A program made the position numbers and the translations under genes. A stretch of 43,107 nucleotides of DNA from Stagnimonas sp. GTDB taxonomy: Bacteria; Pseudomonadota; Gammaproteobacteria; Nevskiales; Nevskiaceae. Location of the stretch: the NCBI GenBank assembly GCA_030652575.1, contig JAUSQI010000108.1:1-43107 (forward strand), given 5' to 3'. The notes below the pieces were generated by a model. The model saw only the letters and a list, made by a program, of their open reading frames with translations, did not search any database and had not been told where the DNA came from. Every line of letters begins with the position of its first letter. Position 1 is the first letter of the stretch. Positions 16,487 through 23,417 of the stretch are shown here, in pieces.

Positions 16487-16999
16487 ATGACCCGTCGCTC
16501 GCTACTCAAACTCTTCGGCCTGGCCCCCGTGGCCGCCTTCGTGGGCTGCGCCGAGGCCAAGGACGCCAGCACGAACAACACCGCCGTCGTCAGCAAGCTC
16601 AGCCATGCGGATTGGGAAAAATTGCTGCCGCCCGAGAGCTACCGCGTGCTGTTCGAGGAAGCCACCGAACGCGCTGGCACCAGCCCGCTCAACAAGGAAA
16701 AGCGCGAGGGTGTTTTCGTCTGTGCCGCCTGCTACAACCCGCTGTTCGACAGCGACAAGAAATTCGAGAGCGGCACCGGCTGGCCGAGTTTCTGGAAACC
16801 GCGTGATGCGGCGCTGGGCACCAAGATCGACAACACGTTTTTCTCGACCCGCACCGAATACCACTGCGCCCATTGCGGCGGCCACCAGGGGCATGTATTC
16901 GACGACGGCCCGGCACCCACTGGCCTGCGCTATTGCAACAATGGTGTGGCTTTGCGATTCATCCCCAAGGGCGAAGCCCTGCCTGCACTGAGAGGTTGA
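16487..16999 (+). CDS. msrB: exported peptide-methionine (R)-S-oxide reductase MsrB
   Basis: A 170-residue MsrB that reduces methionine-R-sulfoxide in proteins. The N-terminus has a Tat-like RRSLLKLFG motif and a possible lipobox at C21 (AAFVGC), so the enzyme is exported. The catalytic C150 lies in LRYCNNGVALRF, and the four zinc cysteines are C79, C82, C127 and C130. The WPSFW and HCGGHQGHVFDDGP signatures are intact. It ends 4 bp before msrA, and the two form a two-gene operon for repair of oxidised envelope proteins. How the exported enzyme is re-reduced is not evident; no MsrQ- or DsbD-like partner is in the window. Confidence 0.96.
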   Translation: MTRRSLLKLFGLAPVAAFVGCAEAKDASTNNTAVVSKLSHADWEKLLPPESYRVLFEEATERAGTSPLNKEKREGVFVCAACYNPLFDSDKKFESGTGWPSFWKPRDAALGTKIDNTFFSTRTEYHCAHCGGHQGHVFDDGPAPTGLRYCNNGVALRFIPKGEALPALRG

Positions 17000-17003
17000 T
17001 GGA

Positions 17004-17600
17004 ATGCGTATCCTGATAACTGCACTCGTTTCCCTATTGCCGCTGCTCGCAGAGGCCGCGTCGCCACCCCCTAAAACCGAAAAGGCCATCGTCGCTGGCG
17101 GCTGCTTCTGGTGCACGGAATCGGACATGGAGAAGATTCCGGGCGTGATCTCCGCCGTCTCCGGCTACATCGGCGGCACCGTCGCCAAGCCTACCTACGA
17201 GCAGGTGTCGAGTGGTCGCACGGGTCATACGGAGGCGGTGGAAGTGACTTTCGACCCCACCAAGATCAGCTACGCGCAGTTGGTCGAAAAGTTCTGGCCC
17301 ACCATCGACCCCACCGTGCAGAACCAGCAGTTCTGTGACCACGGGCCGCAATACCGCAGCGGCATCTACCCGCTCAACGACGCACAGATGCAAGTGGCTG
17401 AGGCCAGCAAGGCCGCCCTGGTGAAGAGCGCTCGCGTGCCGAATGTCTATACCGAGATCGTCCGCGCCGACACGTTCTGGCCCGCCGAGGCTTATCACCA
17501 GGACTATTACAAGACCAATTCGCTCAAGTACAAGTACTACCGCTACGGCTGTGGCCGCGACGCGCGTCTTGAGGAAATCTGGGGCGCTGCAAAGAAGTAG
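17004..17600 (+). CDS. msrA: exported peptide-methionine (S)-S-oxide reductase MsrA
   Basis: A 198-residue MsrA that reduces methionine-S-sulfoxide. The signal peptide (residues 1-18) is followed by the catalytic motif GGCFWC with nucleophile C34. YIGG, GHTEAVEV and CDHGPQYRSGIY follow, and further Cys lie at C37 and near the C-terminus (YGCGRD). GAGG lies 9 nt before the ATG. It is coupled to msrB. Its last 77 bp overlap, on the opposite strand, the end of the large Asp-box protein gene. Confidence 0.96.
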   Translation: MRILITALVSLLPLLAEAASPPPKTEKAIVAGGCFWCTESDMEKIPGVISAVSGYIGGTVAKPTYEQVSSGRTGHTEAVEVTFDPTKISYAQLVEKFWPTIDPTVQNQQFCDHGPQYRSGIYPLNDAQMQVAEASKAALVKSARVPNVYTEIVRADTFWPAEAYHQDYYKTNSLKYKYYRYGCGRDARLEEIWGAAKK

Positions 17601-20600
17601 GCCGCCGCCCTAGCCCCGCCAGAGCGATCAGCATCAGCAGCGTCGCACCGCCGAAGCTACCCCCGCCAAAGCGGCCTCCGGAAATTGAGCTGCCAGGCGT
17701 TTCGCCGCTGCCCGGACCCTGTGGGGGCGTATCGCCATCCGCTTTGAAGGTATAGAGCTGCACGCCACGTCCGAAGGTGCCGGCAAACAACTGCTTGTCG
17801 TCGCCCGGCTTCAGCACGAGCTGGTTCACCGGCACGCTGGGCAGATCGCCGAGCGGCGCCCAGGCCTTGCCGCTCAGATCGCTGGAGATAAACACCCCGA
17901 GATCGGTGCCGACAATCAGCTGCTCGCCACGCCGCACCACCGCACTGGCTACCGTCTGCGGCAGGTCACCGCTGATGCTGGTGAAGCTCTCGCCGGCATC
18001 GGTGGACTTGTAGAGGCTGCCGGTGCCGATGTCTGGGTTCTCGTCCAGATACTGGCCCGGCGGCGCCCAGCGTGCGGTCGAATAGCCGCCCAGCGCGACG
18101 TAAATGGTCTTCGGGTCCTGCGGGTCGATATGGATGTTGTAGACGTAGCGATTCGGTAGCCCTTCGGCCTTGGCGATGTGCCAGCCATCGGCGCTGCCCT
18201 TGGCCGGGGGCAACTCGCCACCGACATTGGTGGCGATGCCACGCTGGAACTGACCCGCCGCACCTGCCAGTTGGCAGGGGCCGCAGAAGCCGACATAGAT
18301 GGCATCGCCGCGCACGTCCAGCGAGCGGCTGCGTGCTTGATGGGCAGCACCCGTGGCCTCGTCGACCCCGAGATCAAACACGGTGGTCCAGGTCGCGTCG
18401 GTCGCCGCATTGGTGGTGACCGCCACCTTGGTGCCGGCGCCGACCAGGTGGTTGGCGTCCAGCGGGTCCATCATCCAGGGCGACAAAAAGTGGCCGGTGC
18501 CGAAGTCCGCCGAGGTGTAGATGCTGGCTGCGGTCTTGCCACCGTCGAGGCTGCGGACGATGGACAGGCCCGGCGTCGCCACATAGGCGGTCTGCGAATT
18601 ATCGGGGTCGACCGCCGCCCACATGCCGTCACCGACCCAGATGCCCACCTGCCGGCGGGTATCGGGCTCGATCTTGCCAGAGGCGTTGTCCTGGTTGCCG
18701 TAGTAGACGGTGCCGTCCTTGGCGGCCGCGATGCCGTAGTGCATCAGGGTGTAGAAGCCGTGGTTGGCGCCGTTCTGCCACTGGTTGTTGACGAAGTCGT
18801 CGAGCGGGCCACTGGAGTGCTGCTTGTAGACGCCGCCGTCGTTGCCGACGAACAACCAGACACCGCCCGCGTCGTCCGGGATGTAGATGCCGTCCTGCTG
18901 GTCCGGGTGGGTGGTGGTGCCGTTGACGAGGCCGTCGTAGGTCGGGCAGACCGGCACCGGGATGCTCACAGGCAGCGTCGGCGAGCCGACCAAGAATAGA
19001 CAGGTATCACCCGCAAAGTAGGTGCCGAACACATCCAGGCCCACCGGCGTGCTCTCGACCAGACCCAGCGGCGGCAGCGGCAGCCGGTTCTTCCAGAGTT
19101 CTTCGAGGCCGAAGGTCAGCCGGGTGGGAATGCCCGCCAGCTGCTGGGTCGGATCCGGCTTGATCCACATGTTGTACCAGGCCTGGATGCCCGGCCCGAC
19201 GCCGAGGGGAATCGGCACCACCAGCGAGGAGCCGGACGCCGGCGCATTAGCGATCAGACTGAGATCGTCGATGATGCGCGTCCAGCTGTCGCCGAAGTCC
19301 GAGGAGGCGTAGACGCCGTTGAGATTGGTCGCGCTGATGCTCACCAGCCCCAGCAGCTCGCACGTGGTCAGCACCAGCGGATTGAGGCCGATGCCCCCGT
19401 CCGGAATGCCTCCCAGGAGCAGGGCGCAGATCGAACCCAGGTCGGCCGGCAGTTCGCCTACGTCGATGTCGATGAGCGGGAAGCCGCCATTGAGCAGCAC
19501 CGCGTCCTGAACGATGGCATAGACGTAGTCATGGTTCTGGGCGTCGCCGATGGCGTTGCCCAGCTCGATGCGGCCAACACGCTCGTTGGGCGCAAAGCCC
19601 AGCGGCAGCAGGCCGGTCGGCGTCGGGGTGCCAACTCGCGCAAAGCTCTCGGCCTTGCCTGAGTCGGAGCGGTAGAGGCCGTTGCCCGGCGACTGCGGGG
19701 TGCCATCCGGGTACGGCGCCGCACCGGCGCGGAAACCCACCGCCGCCAACACCGGACAACCGTCGGCGCCACACTCGATACCGGTGCTGCCACCCGGCTT
19801 TTTCACCACCACATCCGTGACGAAGTTGGCGAACTGGCAGGGGCCGAGCGTCTCGACACCCGCGCACTCCGCCGACACTGGCAGCTTGACGTTGACGAAG
19901 CTCTCACCCGCGTCCGCGGAGCGGAACAGACCCTTGCTGGTGGCTGCGTAGATGATGCCGGGTTGCGATTGGTCGACCGCCAGCTCGAAGGCGAAGGCGC
20001 CATCCGGCACGCCGGCGGCATGATTCCAAGTCTGGCCGAGATCGTCGCTCCAGTAGGCGCCGAGGCCGACGTAGGAGTTGCCGCCCATGGTGTGCTCGCC
20101 GGTCAGCGCCAGCACCCTCCCCCCAGCGGCGGGAGTCCAGGCGACGCCGCTGTTGACCAAGGTCGGCAGGCCATCGCCGATCGGCTTCCAGAGATCGCCG
20201 AGGGTGGCCAGGTCTCCGTCCACCGTCTCGGTGTACCAGATGCCGCCGTTGGCAACCGCCGCGAACAGGCGTTTGGCCTCCGGGTCGTAGGCAAAGTTGT
20301 CGACGCGCCCCATGACCTCCGGATGGCCCATCACCGCATTGGCACTGTTGTAGTCGGGATCGCCAAGCTGCGGGCCCTGGCCGTAGTCCTGCCATTCGCC
20401 CTCGGCATTCGGCACGCTGGCCTTGTTGGCCAGCAAGGCATCCTTTTGCGCAACGGCGCGGCGCATCATGCCGGTGGGCAGGTTCTTCAGGTCAGCCAGG
20501 TCGCGACGGCTGAGGGCGACCTCGACCGTCGATTCCGGCAGGCGTGCCGAAACACAGAGCGAACTCCCAAACTCGGCATGGATGCGCTCGCTGTGTTCGA

Positions 20601-20802
20601 GGGCATAGGCTGGATTGAGCTGCAGCGAGACCGCCAGCGGATCGCGCTCCACGTAGCCCGCCGGGCAGATGCCAGCGTCTGCGCCCTGCTGCGAGCCTTG
20701 CACCCAGAGCACGCCAGCAAGTGATAGCAGCGCCACGACGCCGGTCTTGGGGAGCGAAGAAAAACGGCCCAGCGCGGACCGAAAGAAATTATTTGACCCC
20801 AT
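17524..20802 (-). CDS. large secreted Asp-box (sortilin/sialidase-like) propeller protein with GlyGly-CTERM
   Basis: A 1092-residue exported protein with a signal peptide (about residues 1-42). It contains at least five Asp-box (BNR) turns: SDDLGQTW, SADAGESF, SSDFGDSW, SLDGGKT and STDAGESF. These indicate one or two beta-propellers of the VPS10/sialidase-like fold. The C-terminus has a GlyGly-CTERM signal (ISGGRFGGGSFGG, then LLMLIALAGL, then GRR), which predicts type II secretion, rhombosortase cleavage and surface attachment. Oddly, the frame runs 25 residues past the arginines into the msrA end, so a frameshift or late stop is possible. The start is sure: AGGGAGG lies 7 nt upstream of ATG 20802. 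That Shine-Dalgarno sits in the loop of a short CCAG/CTGG hairpin. It is divergent from a subtilisin-like gene. Enzymatic activity is not evident and the function is unknown. Confidence 0.85.
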   Translation of the reverse strand: MGSNNFFRSALGRFSSLPKTGVVALLSLAGVLWVQGSQQGADAGICPAGYVERDPLAVSLQLNPAYALEHSERIHAEFGSSLCVSARLPESTVEVALSRRDLADLKNLPTGMMRRAVAQKDALLANKASVPNAEGEWQDYGQGPQLGDPDYNSANAVMGHPEVMGRVDNFAYDPEAKRLFAAVANGGIWYTETVDGDLATLGDLWKPIGDGLPTLVNSGVAWTPAAGGRVLALTGEHTMGGNSYVGLGAYWSDDLGQTWNHAAGVPDGAFAFELAVDQSQPGIIYAATSKGLFRSADAGESFVNVKLPVSAECAGVETLGPCQFANFVTDVVVKKPGGSTGIECGADGCPVLAAVGFRAGAAPYPDGTPQSPGNGLYRSDSGKAESFARVGTPTPTGLLPLGFAPNERVGRIELGNAIGDAQNHDYVYAIVQDAVLLNGGFPLIDIDVGELPADLGSICALLLGGIPDGGIGLNPLVLTTCELLGLVSISATNLNGVYASSDFGDSWTRIIDDLSLIANAPASGSSLVVPIPLGVGPGIQAWYNMWIKPDPTQQLAGIPTRLTFGLEELWKNRLPLPPLGLVESTPVGLDVFGTYFAGDTCLFLVGSPTLPVSIPVPVCPTYDGLVNGTTTHPDQQDGIYIPDDAGGVWLFVGNDGGVYKQHSSGPLDDFVNNQWQNGANHGFYTLMHYGIAAAKDGTVYYGNQDNASGKIEPDTRRQVGIWVGDGMWAAVDPDNSQTAYVATPGLSIVRSLDGGKTAASIYTSADFGTGHFLSPWMMDPLDANHLVGAGTKVAVTTNAATDATWTTVFDLGVDEATGAAHQARSRSLDVRGDAIYVGFCGPCQLAGAAGQFQRGIATNVGGELPPAKGSADGWHIAKAEGLPNRYVYNIHIDPQDPKTIYVALGGYSTARWAPPGQYLDENPDIGTGSLYKSTDAGESFTSISGDLPQTVASAVVRRGEQLIVGTDLGVFISSDLSGKAWAPLGDLPSVPVNQLVLKPGDDKQLFAGTFGRGVQLYTFKADGDTPPQGPGSGETPGSSISGGRFGGGSFGGATLLMLIALAGLGRRPTSLQRPRFPQDARRGHSRSGSTCT

Positions 20803-21074
20803 TACCAGCCTCCCTGGCTACGAAGATTTGTTGGGAGCCACATTGCTCACATCACACTCACGGCATGTTCTGCTCTGCGTGGATCACGCAAAATTGACGC
20901 CATATAAAGATTTAATCGACTTTGCAGACATTCTTCTGCGGCAGGCGACCACACCCTCTGATTCGGGAAGTCGCGTAAACCGGGAATGACTTCGTTCGTT
21001 ACGGATGGCAGAGGTCTTGCTTCACGGCCTGCCATCGGCGCTTTGGCGCTACTGATCGAATCCCGGGAGTTTTC
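20803..21074. promoter_or_regulatory. divergent control region with an operator-like dyad (TGCGTGGATCACGCA)
   Basis: This 272-bp gap separates two divergent secreted-protein genes. At 20876-20890 there is a perfect 6-bp-arm dyad, TGCGTG-GAT-CACGCA, of the size bound by dimeric regulators. Next to it lies the only AT-rich stretch of the gap (20891-20920), with a plus-strand TTGACG and TTTATA/TATATG-like boxes on the minus strand, but no clean -35/-10 pair. A second inverted repeat, GAAGTC/GACTTC, lies near 20968-20994. No riboswitch was recognised. Confidence 0.4.
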
Positions 21075-22796
21075 ATGTCTGTCGTCACCAACCGCACGTC
21101 TGCGACGTCCGCCCTGTTCGCAGGCCTGCTGTGGTCCGCCTTGAGCGCGTGCAGCAATCCGCAAGAGCCTGTGGCCGCAATAACACCGACAACACCGGTC
21201 ACGCCGCCGGTAATCACGCCACCGGTCGTGGTCCCGCCAGTTGTCGTCCCGCCGCCCACACCAACCGCCAAGGCCTTCGATGACGTGGTGGTGATCGCGG
21301 TGATCGACTCCAACATCAACCCCTATCACTGGGACTATCTCGCCGCCAAGATGCCCCAGGCCGGAACCGATGCAGCCCTGCCTTTGGATCAGGACCCCGC
21401 CACCTGGCTGCCGGGTCACCCCGGTGCCGCGGCTTTCAAGAGCTATCAGGCGCTCAACCTCACGCTGGATGCCACGGATCCCACACGTTCCACGGCCGAG
21501 CTGCACACGGCGGATGCCGCCGAGTGGGCCAAGATCAATTACTCCGAAGGCAGCAGCAACGACGCGGTCAACTATTACTGGATGCCCGGCACCAAGGTCA
21601 TCGGCCACGTCGCCTTCTCGCCCGGCTTTCTGGTCGACCCGGTGCTCGGCCAGCTGCTCGGCCCATCCACCGGCCCCATCGACACTTTCGCGGTCGACAG
21701 CCACGGCATCGGCACCTCAAGCGTCGCCGCCGGCAACATCCACGGCAGCTGCCCCAACTGCCTGATCGTCTATGTGCATGGCACCGCAGAGCAGGCCAAC
21801 GCCTGGGTGTCACAGCAAGACTGGATCGACCTGCAAACCAACTCCTGGGGGGCCAGCGTAATCGGCGGCCCGGTGCGTGATCTGGTCTACGCCGCAAGCG
21901 ACACCGAGTTGCAGCGCACCACCGTCGAGCGCGGTCAGGCCATTGTGTTCTCGGCCGGCAATGGTCTCGCCAACGACTTTGGCGCGCCGCACACCACGCT
22001 GCTCTCCAGTCAGAAAGGCCCGGACTGGATCATCAGCGTCGGTGCCATCTCGCCCGAAGACGACAGCAGCTACTTCGGCCACGGCAAGCCGGCGGATATC
22101 TCCAGCTATGGCGACGGCTATCCCTCCGCCACTGGCGGCGATGGCAGCGTCACGGCCAGCGGCCCGTTTGGTGGCACCTCCAACGCCGCACCGGTGATGG
22201 CAGGGATGTATGGCGAAGCCCTGCATCGCCTGCGAAAGCAACTACCGGGTGCCAGCCGCATGCAGGCGGATGGCGTCATTGCCGCTGGCCTGCTGCCCTG
22301 CGGGGCCGCCAACTCGGATTGCGCACTAGCCGATGGCCAGCTCACCGTGCACGAGCTGACGGCGGCACTGTTCCGCTCGGCGCAGTACACCGTCACCGGC
22401 ACCAACATCGGCAGCAGCCTGTTGGGGCTCTATGTCGAAATCCCGATGAGCGCCAACCAGAAGGAACTGGAGTTTCTCGCCGAGGGCCACGGCAGCCTGT
22501 TCGGCAAGCTCAAGGGCGATGAAAACTACGAAGCCGAACTGGCTCGCATCACCGGCTTTGCCACCGGCGAGTGGTTTGCCGAACAGGACGCTGACCAGAA
22601 GGCCTGGATGATTGCGGATTCCATCTGCCGCCAGGCCGCCTGGGGCAGCTGGGAGCATGGCTACACGGCGGGCAACGAGGCACCCGCCCTCTCACCCACC
22701 TGGCCGGTGCGCACCTACCTCGCCGAAGCCTGCCCGCTGACGCTGCCACCCGTGATCGCGGCGGAAAAGCTCTACTACGGCGGCTTGCCCTTTTAA
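21075..22796 (+). CDS. subtilisin-like (S8-type) serine protease lipoprotein
   Basis: A 573-residue exported protein. The lipobox SALSAC gives a lipidated C26, followed by a Pro/Val/Thr-rich linker (about residues 30-66). The catalytic domain shows an S8-type order: D78 in VIAVIDSNI, H210 in DSHGIGTSSVAAGN, N296 in FSAGNGLAND, and S369 in GGTSNAAPVMAG. The Asp motif (DSN rather than DSG or DTG) and the roughly 130-residue gap between Asp and His are larger than in classical subtilisins. It is therefore probably a divergent subfamily with an insertion. About 200 residues after the Ser form an extra C-terminal region with four or more Cys (LPCGAANSDCA, SICRQ, AEACP). It is divergent from the Asp-box protein, suggesting a functional pair. 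The stop overlaps that of the convergent fRMsr gene. Confidence 0.82.
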   Translation: MSVVTNRTSATSALFAGLLWSALSACSNPQEPVAAITPTTPVTPPVITPPVVVPPVVVPPPTPTAKAFDDVVVIAVIDSNINPYHWDYLAAKMPQAGTDAALPLDQDPATWLPGHPGAAAFKSYQALNLTLDATDPTRSTAELHTADAAEWAKINYSEGSSNDAVNYYWMPGTKVIGHVAFSPGFLVDPVLGQLLGPSTGPIDTFAVDSHGIGTSSVAAGNIHGSCPNCLIVYVHGTAEQANAWVSQQDWIDLQTNSWGASVIGGPVRDLVYAASDTELQRTTVERGQAIVFSAGNGLANDFGAPHTTLLSSQKGPDWIISVGAISPEDDSSYFGHGKPADISSYGDGYPSATGGDGSVTASGPFGGTSNAAPVMAGMYGEALHRLRKQLPGASRMQADGVIAAGLLPCGAANSDCALADGQLTVHELTAALFRSAQYTVTGTNIGSSLLGLYVEIPMSANQKELEFLAEGHGSLFGKLKGDENYEAELARITGFATGEWFAEQDADQKAWMIADSICRQAAWGSWEHGYTAGNEAPALSPTWPVRTYLAEACPLTLPPVIAAEKLYYGGLPF

Positions 22797-23287
22797 TCCA
22801 GTCGTCCCAGCGATTGCACCCAGAGCGCCGCGATCTGCTCCAGCGCGCTCTGGTCTTCAGCGTCGAAGCGACCGGGTTGGGGGCTGTCGAGATCGAGCAC
22901 GCCCAGCAGCGCGCCATCGCGCACCAGGGGCACAACGATCTCGGAATTGCTGGCCGCGTCGCAGGCGATGTGACCGGGGAAGGCGTGCACGTCTTCCACC
23001 ACCTGCGTCGTGCGGGTGGATGCCGCCGTGCCGCACACGCCCTTGCCAAGCGCGATACGCACGCAAGCCGGCTTGCCCATGAACGGGCCCAGCACCAGCT
23101 CGGTGCCGTCGAACAGGTAAAAACCCGCCCAGTTGAGGCCCGGCAGCGAGTGCCAGATGAGACTGGCGAGATTGGCGGCGTTGGCGATGCGGTCGCGCTC
23201 GCCATGCAGCAGCGCCTCGGCCTGTTGCAGCAGCAGGGCGTAGGTTTCTGATTTGCTGCTGGAGGTGTCGGTGTTCAGTTCGAACAT
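22793..23287 (-). CDS. free methionine-(R)-sulfoxide reductase (GAF-domain fRMsr)
   Basis: A 164-residue GAF-fold enzyme that reduces free methionine-R-sulfoxide, unlike MsrB, which works on proteins. Its three redox cysteines C75, C85 and C109 have the same spacing (10 and 24) as in E. coli fRMsr (YebR). They lie in GKPACVRIALGKGVCGTAA and HIACDAASNSEIVVP. NWAGFYLFDG and LGVLDLDSP are also typical. I chose ATG 23287; the frame runs further upstream without conservation. It is cytosolic (no signal peptide). Its stop overlaps by 4 bp the stop of the convergent protease gene. With MsrA and MsrB nearby, the window encodes three kinds of methionine-sulfoxide repair. Confidence 0.92.
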   Translation of the reverse strand: MFELNTDTSSSKSETYALLLQQAEALLHGERDRIANAANLASLIWHSLPGLNWAGFYLFDGTELVLGPFMGKPACVRIALGKGVCGTAASTRTTQVVEDVHAFPGHIACDAASNSEIVVPLVRDGALLGVLDLDSPQPGRFDAEDQSALEQIAALWVQSLGRLD

Positions 23288-23417
23288 GGCGGACTCGATG
23301 GCGGTGGCAAAGTTTATGCGAGCCGCCCGACGGCATAAACGTTTTGGCACTTTGCGGTGTCCATAACGCTCGCGTTACTCGACGCCGAACCCCTTGCGCT
23401 GATCCACGGAGACTTTC

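Noticed and set aside
20968-20994. Possible second REP-like unit (CGGGAATGAC) in the gap before the protease gene
   Set aside because: Only about 10 bp match the polA repeat and the partner palindrome arm is missing; recorded only as an inverted repeat in the control region.
20940-21074. Possible c-di-GMP (GEMM) riboswitch before the secreted protease
   Set aside because: The conserved GEMM core bases and tetraloop receptor could not be found; only simple inverted repeats are present.
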